Shown: positions 1 through 10,400, numbered from the stretch's first letter. The stretch: DNA of 64,000 nt from Fragilariopsis cylindrus CCMP1102 (GCA_900095095.1 FMBT01000340.1:186001-250000), one strand, 5' to 3'. Notes: generated by a model from the letters alone, not told the origin. A program made the numbers and translations.

Positions 1-809
1 ATAATTATGATGATGATGATGTTGATGTTGCTAAGGACTACTATATTACTACGACTACTTGTGCGACACTGATGGAAGATGAATCATTAACTATTGTAGA
101 CGACCCCCTAGATGACGACGATCCACAGACATACGACAGTAACGACTACAACGGTAATGGTTATTATGGCAATGGTAACGGCAAGAATGGTGAAGAAGTC
201 ACGAAGACAACGAATTATACTACAGGTATATTATTATCTATCCTTTTGAACCGCAACTGCAACTACAACTGCAACGACAATTACAGTAACAGTAACAATA
301 ACAACAGTAGTGGCGAAGAAGACATGCAGACAACGAATACTACAGGTAGTACATCTTCGATCCTTTTGTTGTTAGAGACTATTATGATGAAAGACGAAGA
401 AAGTATCACACAACAAGATGATGATGATTATGATGATGATGAGGATAACGAAACTTTTCCAAAGACATTGAATGCTACTATTGCGTCGTCTGCGTGGACA
501 TCGAAGTTGCCATCTTCGCTAGATGATACAAAGACGACGCAGCAGGATGACGAATTATTAGAAGATAATATTATAGGAAAAAGAAGAAAAGGTAGAAAGT
601 CGGATAACAAATCATTATTACTAGTATCGGCTGCTGCTCGTGACTTTTTACTGTTAGATGAAAATAATAGTAATACTAATAATAAGTATAATGCTGATGG
701 AATCCCATCACTGGTGAATGCTGCAAATAATGATAATAATTATGAGGATGATGATCCATCTATAGTAACATTCAACTCTATAGAAGAAGGAATACCATTT
801 CTTTGGTGA
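1..809 (+). CDS. Low-complexity Asp/Asn-rich hypothetical protein, possibly 5'-partial
   Basis: An ATG at 72 opens a 245-residue frame ending at 809, but the same frame is open all the way to the left edge, so the true start may lie outside the window. The product is dominated by Asp, Asn, Ser and Thr runs, with a short basic patch near residues 173-181 (GKRRKGRKS). I see no signal peptide, membrane segment or known domain. Much of the DNA is an irregular GAT/AAT/AAC trinucleotide tract, which can create long ORFs by chance. The 3' flank (810-1100) continues the same repetitive composition without coding, which weakens the case. A disordered nuclear or cytosolic protein is the best guess if it is real. 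Confidence 0.3.
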   Translation, partial: NYDDDDVDVAKDYYITTTTCATLMEDESLTIVDDPLDDDDPQTYDSNDYNGNGYYGNGNGKNGEEVTKTTNYTTGILLSILLNRNCNYNCNDNYSNSNNNNSSGEEDMQTTNTTGSTSSILLLLETIMMKDEESITQQDDDDYDDDEDNETFPKTLNATIASSAWTSKLPSSLDDTKTTQQDDELLEDNIIGKRRKGRKSDNKSLLLVSAAARDFLLLDENNSNTNNKYNADGIPSLVNAANNDNNYEDDDPSIVTFNSIEEGIPFLW

Positions 810-1595
810 TAATGATGATGTCGATGATGATCGCGTGATGACAACAATAAAGTTGGACATAAACTTTCTGCTAAAGATAATGTGTTGATCATTAGTATTA
901 CCAAGTCACTTGATATTACTGCAACAACAACAATTTGTACAGAGGAAGAGGAGTATTGTTATCATTATGATGACAGCATCCATAATAATAATAATAATTA
1001 TAGTAGTAACGTTCCATTTGATGAACCACAATAAAGCAATAATAATAGTGTATCTCCCGCTACTGGACATGCATGCATGCATAGGCACATCCTACAAATG
1101 CTAGTACGAAACTTATATGCCGATTGAAGAAATATTGATTACACAATAGAATAAAGCGTAGTTGAATTTTAAAGTAACTTACGAAAGCTAATATAGATAC
1201 TATTCTAGGAAAATTGAAGTGCGTTGAAGCTTTCATTATTTTATTTAACGTAATTTTTCTCTATAATAATATATATATGTAAGTTCTATGAACAGGATCT
1301 TCGTCGTCACTGTATTATGTATGATTGATATATCGTCATATGCATGTAAATTTGTGCACTATGTCTCTCTGGATTTTTATATTTTTTAAAACGAGGGAAC
1401 TGCTTTCCTAGCATATAACACTAAATCAATACTTCACATACTGACTGTGTATTTGTTTGTCCTGGTAGTAGAAAATTCTCGCAAGAGACTTGTTCAATTC
1501 AGAAAAGAGTTATCCAATGTAGTAGTAGTAGCAACCTCAAGATAGGTTCTACACAAGTGGCGATTATATCGGTATTATTAGTTATGGAATTGGAA
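810..1595. other. Intergenic, AT-rich simple sequence
   Basis: Nothing convincing is encoded here. The left half is degenerate ATG/ATA trinucleotide repeat. Short ORFs on both strands (about 905-1105) are mirror products of that repeat. The right part is the 3' flank of the minus-strand gene that ends at 1596. Confidence 0.6.
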
Positions 1596-3161
1596 TTAAT
1601 TCCCACCATTTCTATTTTGTTGGTTACCATTATTCCATTGCTGGTTACCATTATTCTTCCATTGCTGGTTATTATTACTCCATGGATAAAGGACCGTAGG
1701 AGCATACGTCGTCGTCGGCATCCATGTGGTTGGTGAATGAGTAGGCCACAGTCTTTTGGTAGGATAGGGGGTAGTAGGAACCGGTGTGACTGTTGGAGTT
1801 TCTACTCGTGCTGCTTCTAATTTATATATACCATGCTCCCACGGATAAAAATCTGTCGGACGATAGGTATTCGTTGGCAACCATGTCGTTGGGCTGAACG
1901 TTTGGAATACAGGAGATGGAACGTACGGTGTAGTGGGAGTACTAGTAGGAGTACCAGTACTATCAGAAGGTGCCTTGGTAGTCGGCTTCTTCGTGGGTTT
2001 CTTCGTGGATTCCTTGGTTGGTGCAATAGTTGGACTTTGGGTGATAGATTTTTCTGGTCTGAAATTGGTGAACATTTCATTACTACTAATTGGTTTTTCT
2101 TTATTTGGTTTGTTCCTTGTATCTGATCCAGAACCAGATGTACTCGGTCTTTCGAATGTGCTCAGACCGCTATTAATTGATTCTTCTTCTTCTTCTTTTT
2201 CTTTTTGTTTCTTTGTAGGATTGTTTGTAGGATTGTTTGTAGGATTTCGTATTAGCGGAGTTGTTGGCCTATCCGTGGGAGATTGGGAAGGCTTAGCTGA
2301 AGTTGGTTGTGACGTGTCTCTGGTTTGTCCACCCTCGTCGGTAACTGCTTCGTAGCTCGAAGTGATTGTGTCTATGTCAACAACAATGGTCCCAGTTTCT
2401 TGTTGGACAACGGTTGATTTCTTAGTGGGATCTAGCGTCGGACTACTAGTGGACGGCACTGGATGATCACCTATATGCATATTTTTGTAGCCTGAATCGA
2501 TTGTATCCATGTCAACAATGATGGCTCCGCTCATATTATGTACTTGATCACGATCATGATTTTCCTTTTCTTCCGACATTTCTTGTTCCGCTTCCTCTTC
2601 TTGCCACCAATCGGAAGCGAATGTTTCTTTCTCGTAGTCACTGATATTGCTGTCAGTGGTCGGAGAAGCAGTTGCAATTACAAACATAATAGAAGGATCA
2701 ATATCTTCTATATTTTCGGTTAGAGTTTCGTTCGGCAGAATTACGGTTTCATTTACGATTGTAGTGAAATTTGTAGTATCGATGATTTCGGTTGCAGTAG
2801 ATTTGTTTGTGTTTGCATTTGTATCTATAGCTTTTTGGAACTCTGATTCGATCGCTCCCGACATCGGGTTCGTATTGTTCCTTCCAGGGACTAAAGTCGA
2901 TAAAAGAATGATCAAGGTCATTGTGACGACAACCGCAACGCCAATAGTAACGAACTTTCGTCTCTTGGCGTTATCACTTGACTTATCATTGTTAGATCTG
3001 ATATCATTATCACCATAACCTCCCAATTCTTCATCTAATAGTACTGTCCTTTCTTCAAATTTTCGATCAGGCATGTCCCTTAATGCTCGTTCTGTGCTGT
3101 TGTCGTCGGTCACACAGTAGGTAATGTCCACCAAAGTACTTTCGTCTACAGAATTCAACAT
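1596..3161 (-). CDS. Single-pass membrane protein with Pro-Thr-rich extracellular region
   Basis: The ATG is at 3161 and the protein has 521 residues in one exon. An acidic N-terminal tail of about 65 residues is followed by a basic stop-transfer-like KRRK and one hydrophobic segment at about residues 70-91, suggesting a type II topology with the long C-terminal region outside the cell or in the silica deposition or secretory lumen. The ectodomain holds two copies of a short acidic motif (G-[AT]-I-[IV]-V-D-[MI]-D-T-I), then PTxxPT repeats, two related Trp/Pro units (PTTWLPT and PTTWMPT, each followed by a Tyr-Pro-Trp), and an Asn/Gln/Trp/Gly-rich tail. Such Pro-Thr-rich linkers are common in diatom cell-wall and adhesive proteins; that link is inference. 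No enzyme domain is visible. Confidence 0.7.
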   Translation of the reverse strand: MLNSVDESTLVDITYCVTDDNSTERALRDMPDRKFEERTVLLDEELGGYGDNDIRSNNDKSSDNAKRRKFVTIGVAVVVTMTLIILLSTLVPGRNNTNPMSGAIESEFQKAIDTNANTNKSTATEIIDTTNFTTIVNETVILPNETLTENIEDIDPSIMFVIATASPTTDSNISDYEKETFASDWWQEEEAEQEMSEEKENHDRDQVHNMSGAIIVDMDTIDSGYKNMHIGDHPVPSTSSPTLDPTKKSTVVQQETGTIVVDIDTITSSYEAVTDEGGQTRDTSQPTSAKPSQSPTDRPTTPLIRNPTNNPTNNPTKKQKEKEEEEESINSGLSTFERPSTSGSGSDTRNKPNKEKPISSNEMFTNFRPEKSITQSPTIAPTKESTKKPTKKPTTKAPSDSTGTPTSTPTTPYVPSPVFQTFSPTTWLPTNTYRPTDFYPWEHGIYKLEAARVETPTVTPVPTTPYPTKRLWPTHSPTTWMPTTTYAPTVLYPWSNNNQQWKNNGNQQWNNGNQQNRNGGN

Positions 3162-4724
3162 GGTGATGTAGTATTGAATAAGATAGGATCAAATCGTTTG
3201 AAAGATGTTGTGGAACTTATCTGAAGAGTAGATTTCAACGCTTATATTATGGACAACAAAACAGCCGAGGTCGAAATACAGCGATGCGGGGTACTTGTAC
3301 TTTTAGTAGATTGGAATGCAATTCATTGTAATGAAAAGGAAGTACGACTGGATGATTCGTAATTTGAGAAATACATACAGTTCGTAAGATTTGTTTACTA
3401 TTGCCCGCCGTGTCACACTGTGATTCACTTAACAGAGTCGACGAAATATTTTAAATGAAAATCGCCTCAACGCTTGATGAGTATTTGAAAAGGGATCATT
3501 TTTTCAAAATACGGTAGGAATTGAACACGATCTAAAGGCGTAGGCAGCACAGACGTCCGAAAATGACAACTAGCTAGAATGACTATTATTTGATGATGAT
3601 GGGAACTACTATGAATTTGAAGCACAATTATCCGAAGAATCAAATCACAGTCTCCTAAAACTCACACCACATATCTTCAAATACAGGTTGATGAACTATA
3701 TGTAGCAAATTCGGATTCAGAAAGACAAAGATGATAATCTAAATCACTTACACTTGTACGGAAGGATACTTGTTGAATTCTCTAATATTAAACCAAACTG
3801 AATTGAATCAGACACATTTTTATCCTAGTCTCAAGCATCTAATACAGGTAACACTATATGATCATGTATATGCAAGCAAGTCTTATATTACTCAAGGAAA
3901 TATGACATGTAGATATTATTTTCTTGAACAAATAGAAAAGACAATAATTACTGGCAACAGAAAGGATGAGAAAGGTGATGGAGTACATTTTATGAGAGTG
4001 ATAGTATTATGTATCATCATGCAATGCTTTTGGTCAGTCCACTTTATATGTCCTGTCTTCTTCTTATTCGGTGTTATCACTTGAAGGTACTGATATTTTG
4101 TATTGTTATGCTACACTACTACTCAGATATTCCATAATTATGGTAAAGGGAATGTAATAAATAGAAGTTCCGTCAATATAGGTCCATTTAATACAAACTT
4201 ATAAGACAAAATATAGAAATTCGTACTCTTAATAAGGACAAAAAAATCGGTTGAATTTGTTCATGTGGGGAAAATTGTATGAGGGTCTAAATGGGTGGCA
4301 GGCAAATTTTGAATCGCCAGGAAGAGGTGGATAAGAGAGGAGGATTAAAAATCAAATAATACATTGATAGATAAAGTGCTAGGACTAGTACAGATGTGTC
4401 TATTACTGTTATATTAGTCAATATAATATCTTTTACTGTTATTGTTATATTAAGAGAGGACCTATTATCAACGGGTATGTCCGATCATGTGTGTCTTTTT
4501 CTAGAAGAGAGTTTAAGTAGTGCCTATTAACAGTAAAAAGCGCTTTCTTTTGAATCCATTGCTGTACTAAACAGACCAGTATAGATGGATATTCGATCCA
4601 TTGTATCCCCCATTGTCATGTGTTAATTATTAATTAATATTTACCTTATTTTATTTTTGTACGAGGATACAAGTACATGTAGTGGAAACCTTGTCTCCAG
4701 GAACAGGCAGAAAAAAATGATTTG
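3162..4724. other. Intergenic region without a supported gene
   Basis: This spacer between the divergent membrane-protein and channel genes contains a TTG-started 104-codon frame at 3770-4084 with no recognisable domain and AT-rich composition. I do not accept it as a gene. No tRNA or clear mobile element was seen. Confidence 0.5.
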
Positions 4725-4817
4725 CTAGTGACTTGTTAGCTACTTGTTAGCTAACAAGTCGATAACAAGTTGCTAACAAGTCACTAACAAGTCACTTACA
4801 AGTCGCTAACAAGTCAA
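4725..4817. repeat. Short repeat array of (TAACAAGTC)-type units with an inverted part
   Basis: About nine copies of a 9-11 bp unit, consensus CTAACAAGTCA, lie 230-325 bp before the channel ATG. The first two or three units are in the opposite orientation (GACTTGTTAGCT), so the array can fold into a hairpin around a GTTAGCTAAC centre near 4745-4757. It could be an upstream regulatory array for the channel gene or a small satellite. Confidence 0.6.
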
Positions 4818-5049
4818 TTATGCGCGATTAAGGGGGCTGCGATTTTTTAATTTCTCGTACAAATTTTTATCCACGTATGAACGGAAGATGGTCCTGTACA
4901 ACTTCCGATAAATCTTTTGGCATTATGGCATCAGCTCAACACAACAATCAAAACAACACATGAACAGAGCACCTCTGAATAAAGTAGTGATGGCTTTTAT
5001 ATCAAGCGTCGTCGTTCGTCCCTCTGGTGTTGTTTGAAACGAAATAACA

Positions 5050-7413
5050 ATGGACCAAGAACGAACACCTTTATTCAATAGAAAGGCCTCAAGCCATGCG
5101 TTGGAGCTGCTTCGTTGTCGACCCAGCGGGGTGATGATTGGGGAAGGAGCAAGCGTTACGGACCGCAAAATGATTGAAAAAGCGGAAATTCGAGGAGTGT
5201 TCTTCCCCTGGATGAATTGGTACAAAATATGGTGGACGACCACAGTGCTCGGTGCCATCGGGACACTATTTTTTAGTCCTTTTCAGATTGCTTTTCAAAC
5301 AGAGCCTGGCACCTTCAACGAAAGTGCGGATTGGTTCGAGCTTGGCCTCACCTCAATCTTTATCATCGATATATTTGTGCATTTCAATTTAGCCTATTAC
5401 AGAAAGGAACTGATCATCTTCGAGCGTCGAACAATTGTGACAGAATACATACATGGCTTGTTTCTGGTAGATTTTGTGGGAGTGTTTCCATTTGAGACGG
5501 CGGGATTGTGGATTTCAGGTCACTTGGGCGAGACAGGTCGAAATGCGCTGTTGTTTTCACTTTTGCGAATGTTACGATTCTTACGATTGCATCGACTGGG
5601 AAAACTCTCGACATTTCTTCAATACGATGCTCGGGTTTCTTTGTTCTGGTTCACCTTGACTCGAAATTTTGCCGCCGTATTGGCATTGACGCACATGGAA
5701 GCTTGTCTCATGTATTTCTTAGCTCGACTGCGCGATTTCGACGAAGAGACTTGGTTGGGTCCGCTCGTCACCGACATGACTGGCTTTGATCGATATGTCA
5801 CGTCCTTGTATTGGTCGATTGTGACATTTTGCACTGTGGGCTATGGGGATTTTTCACCTTCCAACTCGATTGAACAAATCTGGGGTAGCATCTTCATGCT
5901 AGTCAATGTTGTGGTCGCAGCCTGGATCATTGGTAGCATCACCTTGTTAATTGTGAAAGGGGATGAAAAGACTGGAGAATATCGCGATAGCTTGCAGACA
6001 CTTCAACAGTACGGAGAAATGAATCATTTTGACAAAAGCGTCCTGACCAAACTAAAAGCTCAGTTGAGACTTGAGTTCAACAATCGAGAGATCTCTGACG
6101 AGCAAGTGCTGAAGAATTTTCCAAGTGCAGTCAGACGAAAGATTCTACGAAAGCTGTATTTGAAACCTCTTGTGAAAACACAGCTCATGTTGAGTGTCCG
6201 ACCACAGTTTGTGGATGCATTTCTGGCGTCGTGTACCGTGGAGATATTTAGTCCAGGCGAAGAGATTGTGGAACGTGGAGCCATTTTATCGGATCTCTTC
6301 TTGTTGGTGGGTGGCGTCGCAGAAATCACCACCCCAGATGCTAGCGCTGTGGTGACAGCGATACTTCAACCCACGATAGGCTCGTTCAGCGAAGACGACT
6401 TTGATACAGACGAGCACTTGCGTCGTCGGAAATTAGAGGAAGGAGACTTTATTGGGGACATTGGCTTCTTCACTGAATCTCCACAAGTAGACTCGGTTGC
6501 TTGTTTGACCGTATGTAAAACATTGACGATATCCCAGGCGACATACAAGCTCTTGGCACAAGATCATCCTGGCTCTGCAGGGCAAATATTGTCGAATCTA
6601 CTGACCAGGGTTAAAGCTATGCAGGTTGCGCTTCCCAGCAGCCTGTCAGTGCTTCGTGCAGGGTCCGTCTTCGGTATCGATCGCTTGGACGCCGACGATA
6701 ATATGGAGACCACGAGTTATGACTCTTTGGCGGATGCAGAGACTGGTGAACTGGACTTATCTTCCAAGATCCAAGACCGCCAAGACGCGTTGACTGCGGT
6801 TGCTGACTTGGTCCGAATGCACATGGACAAGCAGTTAGACGATCAAACGACCAGGCTCCTTTTCGCCGCATCACGTGGAGACACCTCTACTATCGCATTG
6901 ATGTGCGACCACGGTTTTGAGCCTGACAATGCTGATTATGACAATCGTACGGCGTTGATGGTAGCTGCCATGAAGGGTAATACAGATGTAGTTCGGCTGT
7001 TGTTGAAATACCGAGCAGATCCAAATCTGATCGACATGCACAGTTCCACGGCCTTGTTCGAAGCCGTCAAAAGCGGACATGAGGTGACCATGAATGTGCT
7101 ATTGGAGAAAGGGGCCATGCTCAACATGTCAGAGAGTCTGGCGGCGTCGATTCTATGCCAGGCAGTACATGATGGAGATATTGTATTGTTGAGACGATTA
7201 TTAAAAGCAGGGATTCAAGTCGATGCAGCTGACTATGACAAACGAACTGCTGCACATGTTGCCGCAGGAGAGGGGAACGTCACCGCGATACAAGTCTTGT
7301 CCGAGTATGGTGCAAACTTGTCACTGAAGGATCGTTGGAACAATACGGCTAGTCAAGAGGCCAAACGGTTCAGAGGACCAATCGCCAAAGAGTTCGTTAA
7401 GTTCAAGGTCTGA
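5050..7413 (+). CDS. Voltage-gated K+ channel with CNBD-like and ankyrin domains (plant AKT/EAG-type architecture)
   Basis: A 787-residue single-exon protein, start ATG at 5050. Six transmembrane segments can be read: S1 about 61-82, S2 98-117, S3 135-155, S4 167-190 with regularly spaced Arg (LLRMLRFLRLHRLGK), S5 197-225, then the pore helix with selectivity filter TVGYGD at 262-267 and S6 277-303. A C-linker (305-385) leads to a cyclic-nucleotide-binding-like fold at about 390-530 (SPGEEIVERG, then GDFIGDIGFF). The cassette that normally carries Pro-Arg-x-Ala reads SPQVDSV, without the phosphate-binding Arg, so nucleotide binding is doubtful, as in plant Shaker channels. Ankyrin repeats fill about 630-780 (e.g. 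DNRTALMVAAMKGN). The likely role is plasma-membrane K+ flux. The gene runs tail-to-tail with the minus-strand gene ending at 7475. Confidence 0.93.
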   Translation: MDQERTPLFNRKASSHALELLRCRPSGVMIGEGASVTDRKMIEKAEIRGVFFPWMNWYKIWWTTTVLGAIGTLFFSPFQIAFQTEPGTFNESADWFELGLTSIFIIDIFVHFNLAYYRKELIIFERRTIVTEYIHGLFLVDFVGVFPFETAGLWISGHLGETGRNALLFSLLRMLRFLRLHRLGKLSTFLQYDARVSLFWFTLTRNFAAVLALTHMEACLMYFLARLRDFDEETWLGPLVTDMTGFDRYVTSLYWSIVTFCTVGYGDFSPSNSIEQIWGSIFMLVNVVVAAWIIGSITLLIVKGDEKTGEYRDSLQTLQQYGEMNHFDKSVLTKLKAQLRLEFNNREISDEQVLKNFPSAVRRKILRKLYLKPLVKTQLMLSVRPQFVDAFLASCTVEIFSPGEEIVERGAILSDLFLLVGGVAEITTPDASAVVTAILQPTIGSFSEDDFDTDEHLRRRKLEEGDFIGDIGFFTESPQVDSVACLTVCKTLTISQATYKLLAQDHPGSAGQILSNLLTRVKAMQVALPSSLSVLRAGSVFGIDRLDADDNMETTSYDSLADAETGELDLSSKIQDRQDALTAVADLVRMHMDKQLDDQTTRLLFAASRGDTSTIALMCDHGFEPDNADYDNRTALMVAAMKGNTDVVRLLLKYRADPNLIDMHSSTALFEAVKSGHEVTMNVLLEKGAMLNMSESLAASILCQAVHDGDIVLLRRLLKAGIQVDAADYDKRTAAHVAAGEGNVTAIQVLSEYGANLSLKDRWNNTASQEAKRFRGPIAKEFVKFKV

Positions 7414-7474
7414 GAAAACGATGCTCGACGATGCATGTTTCCTGTTGTGACTGAATCCATCGCAGCTCTATTTA

Positions 7475-8270
7475 TCAATTCCATGGACTATGTTGCAGTG
7501 CTAAACATTCTGGTTTTTTACCTAAGGTTGCTCTCCAATTTTTGGCGTATATACATTTTTGGACTTGGTGCTCCTTTTCATTCATATTGGGATATATCAA
7601 CCACGGATATCGTTCTGGCATTGCTTTGATAATCCATGGAAGATTAGACATCGTAAATTCAAATGTTGTCCTGTTGAATACATCCATGATATTTGAAACC
7701 TGTGTACATGAAAATCCAATCTTTCGAAGTTCTAGATATGTCAAATTCTTGTCCAGCGCATTGTTCAAAAACTCAGAGTCAATCTCACCTAAAGTGGTAG
7801 GATCATCGTTTGTTGACATAGACTTGATAACTGAACTCAACGGAAAACCTGAATTTGAATTATTGGCGGATATGATGGATGAATTATTTTTGTTTTAGAT
7901 AAGTTAGTCTTTGCTGAATGTTTCCTTCCGAATAAAAACGAAATGATGGTGGTGATACTACTAGTGATGATGATGATGATGATGATGATGACAACATTTT
8001 TCTATTATAGTGATTTTTTTGCTGATGTTGTATCGACGTTTTCGAAGACGAACTCCTTATTGTTGCAGTATTAGTATTTATTTTTTTCAACATCGGTTCA
8101 TCAGGTATTGTTTCAACAAGTTCTCTCGCAACAACAATAGCAGCGCCATCATCGTAGTCGATAGAGGCAATAACGATGGTGTTGGAAAGGAAGGAATAAC
8201 GTATGCTACAACAGAGCGATAAGATAATGCATACCGTGAACACAATACGTAGACCAACAACTGCATTCAT
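7475..8270 (-). CDS. Putative small secreted protein, probably two exons
   Basis: Minus-strand reading gives an ATG at 8270 followed by an N-terminal hydrophobic signal-like stretch (about residues 5-28) and a Ser-rich region. That frame stops at 7884. A second frame (7475 to about 7848) lacks an ATG at its 5' end but encodes a non-repetitive, protein-like sequence (including LTYLELRKIGFSCTQVSNIM) and is preceded by a plausible acceptor, AATTCAG, ending at 7849. An intron of roughly 90-110 nt would join them; the only phase-compatible donor I found (near 7939) is weak. I do not recognise the family. It converges on the K+ channel gene, with about 60 bp between stop codons. The two frames could instead be unrelated. 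Confidence 0.4.
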
Positions 8271-8429
8271 AATGTAGTACTCTCTCTCTCTCTCTTCGTT
8301 TTCAAAGAATGCTTCCCAATGACTTTATCTAAAGAATGAGTTCAAGAAGAAAAATTGCATGTCGAGTCGAGTGAGTGAGTCTTCTACTGTATATACAACG
8401 GTACTTGTAGCACTCATTTATTTGCACTA

Positions 8430-8646
8430 CTTCCTCCGTGCACTCCTAACTTCCAACCGCGCTATCGTTTTAAACATTTAGCGTGTGTATTAAGACGAGA
8501 GAGTGATTCGAAAAGAACTTTCAAAATCTCATTTTATTTTTTGAATTTCCTGTCGATTGGGTAGATTTTAACGGTTCTACACCCTTTTACAAACGCTAAA
8601 TGTTCAAACAATAGCACGCTTGGAAGTTAGGGGTGCACGGAAGAAG
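8430..8646. mobile_element. Stowaway-like MITE with long terminal inverted repeats and TA duplication
   Basis: About 55 bp at the left end (starting CTTCCTCCGTGCACTC and reaching ...AACATTTAGCG near 8483) is repeated in inverted orientation at the right end (8592-8646), with only a few mismatches. A TA dinucleotide flanks each end (8428-8429 and 8647-8648). Total length is 217 bp with no coding capacity. The CTTCCTCCGT terminus and TA target site resemble Tc1/mariner-type Stowaway MITEs; the family assignment is by resemblance only. Confidence 0.6.
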
Positions 8647-8648
8647 TA

Positions 8649-9159
8649 CAGTAGGACTAGTCCTAGATTAGTAACACCATTATTATTACGATACACGTTT
8701 TGTTCTTTTTTTATTTGAAAATTTATAGGTTCATCGCCTTGCTCGCCGGAAAGAGGACCTTTCCTTAGCACATAGTAATTCCGGCGTCACGTCAAGTCGT
8801 GCAAGAAATTGAATGTCAAGAATAAATCGTTCTTTAGAGAAGGCGAAAAGAAAGAAGAACACTTTGAACAAATCTTTTATGAAAAGCGGCATCAAAAAAT
8901 GAAGAGGTCTATCTCAACCCTTTCTTTCTTCTATGATTCTTGCAGGAGTTTTCACCGGAATCGAATCAATCATTTCAATAAAATGCATTGAAAACACACA
9001 CACGGGGGAAATGTAAGCATCAACTTGCTGATCCGTCCAATAAGCGATTGTTGATTGTCGACAACACAACACTGACAACACAAAGGCTCAATCAAATCAA
9101 ATCAACTAATCCAATCAAGCAATCATAATAATCAATCGATCAATCAATCAATCATAACA
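8649..9159. other. Upstream region of the cysteine dioxygenase gene
   Basis: No gene is supported; a 60-codon frame at 8809-8991 has no protein-like features. The last 70 bp before the ATG at 9160 is an ATCA-rich leader (repeated AATCAATC), typical of the 5' UTRs of several genes in this window. Confidence 0.45.
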
Positions 9160-10110
9160 ATGATGATCGTCGCTGCCAATACTTGTAAAGGAAACGTAAT
9201 AATGAAAGCCATCGCTGGTGCTCGTAACACAGCAGCAGCAGCAGCAGCAGTAGTAATGCGCAGCAGCTCTCCTACTATTTGTCGGAATCACTTACACTTT
9301 TCGTCGGTCTCATACCAGAAGTATCATCCAGATCAAGATCAGGATCAGGATTACGACCACAGTCAATCGTCGTTGTCATTGTTGTCATCGTCGTCGTTCC
9401 TTAATAACGACGTGTCATCGTCATCATCATCGAAGTGGTGGAACAATAAGAAGATCAAGAACAGCAAGAACAACAGCAACAGAACTACTAATACTAATAC
9501 TAATACAAAGATTCGTCACATTCAAGATTTTATTAATGAGATTCCTGAGGCTGTGACTCGAAGAAAGATCGAGAATATTGAACCAGGTGCATATGATGAT
9601 CCGGTGGCACGATTATTTCGACAATCCGAACTCTCACCTACCGATGATTGGTTGAAGTATGCACTATTCAATGAGGATAAGCCCTATACAAGAAATTTAA
9701 TATCTACCGATCATGAAACCTATACGTTACTCTTATTGTGTTGGAATCCAGAACAGGAATCACCAATTCATGATCATCCCAGTGATGGTTGTTGGTTACA
9801 GGTGTTAGATGGTAGTATCAAGGAAGTACGATATGATAAAGAATTGAAGACGATTGCGGAGTTCGAGTACAATCATGGTGAATTGTCCTACATTACCGAT
9901 AACATTGGTTATCATAAGATTTCCAGTAGTAATAAAAAGAGAGCGGTTACGTTGCATTTGTATGCACCACCCTTTGACACTTGTCACTGTTGGTACAGTG
10001 ATACCGCCAATCCATCCAAACCATGTATTGGACATACTCTCCACCATTCGGAGTATGGAGTTGTTCTTGTCAAGGAGGAGGAGGCCGGCGGCGACGACAT
10101 CGCCGCGTAA
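9160..10110 (+). CDS. CDO1: Cysteine dioxygenase type I, with N-terminal extension
   Basis: A 316-residue protein, ATG at 9160, single exon. The C-terminal 190 residues are a cupin of the cysteine dioxygenase family, which oxidises L-cysteine to cysteine sulfinate using Fe(II) and O2. The iron ligands are visible as His204 and His206 (PIHDHPSDGCW) and His252 (GYHKISS). Cys211 and Tyr268 (LHLYAPPFDTCH) match the pair that forms the Cys-Tyr cofactor in animal enzymes. The first ~115 residues are an extension: an Arg/Ala-rich start (residues 15-35) compatible with mitochondrial import, then Asp/Gln, Ser and Asn runs that look disordered. The role is cysteine catabolism and sulfinate/taurine supply. 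The minus-strand frame over its 3' half is a shadow. Confidence 0.93.
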   Translation: MMIVAANTCKGNVIMKAIAGARNTAAAAAAVVMRSSSPTICRNHLHFSSVSYQKYHPDQDQDQDYDHSQSSLSLLSSSSFLNNDVSSSSSSKWWNNKKIKNSKNNSNRTTNTNTNTKIRHIQDFINEIPEAVTRRKIENIEPGAYDDPVARLFRQSELSPTDDWLKYALFNEDKPYTRNLISTDHETYTLLLLCWNPEQESPIHDHPSDGCWLQVLDGSIKEVRYDKELKTIAEFEYNHGELSYITDNIGYHKISSSNKKRAVTLHLYAPPFDTCHCWYSDTANPSKPCIGHTLHHSEYGVVLVKEEEAGGDDIAA

Positions 10111-10308
10111 AAAGACAATAATGATATTATAAGAAATAGTAGAAGTAATAATGAGTGAGGACAACAACAACAAAAAAGAAGAAGAATGCATACATACATA
10201 AGTACATACATAAGTACATACCTGTAAACCTATAACTAAATGAATCACTACTATTACCACCAAACATATTACTATCTTTAGATTTTGATAATCAATTATA
10301 CTTGAAGA

Positions 10309-10400
10309 TCCCCCCTCCCCCCCCTCCCCCCCCCCACACACACGAAACGACCAGCTGGTATAGTATTACCAAAGGTATCGTCATGGGGGGGGGGGGGAGG
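10309..10400. repeat. Poly-C tract facing a poly-G tract
   Basis: A 27-bp almost pure C run (10309-10335, interrupted by two T) is followed by a CA microsatellite and, 50 bp later, a 14-bp G run (10385-10398). The two can pair as a hairpin, and each strand can form G-quadruplex or i-motif structures. It lies 200 bp downstream of the cysteine dioxygenase stop codon. Confidence 0.75.

Noticed and set aside
906-1104. Two facing ORFs of 60-64 codons
   Set aside because: Both arise from the same degenerate ATA/ATG tract; neither looks like a protein.
3770-4084. 104-codon plus-strand ORF
   Set aside because: Starts at TTG, has AT-rich composition, and no domain or signal is visible.
4725-4817. 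Possible CRISPR-like array
   Set aside because: Units are 9-11 bp with no unique spacers, in a eukaryotic genome; it is a short satellite or regulatory array.
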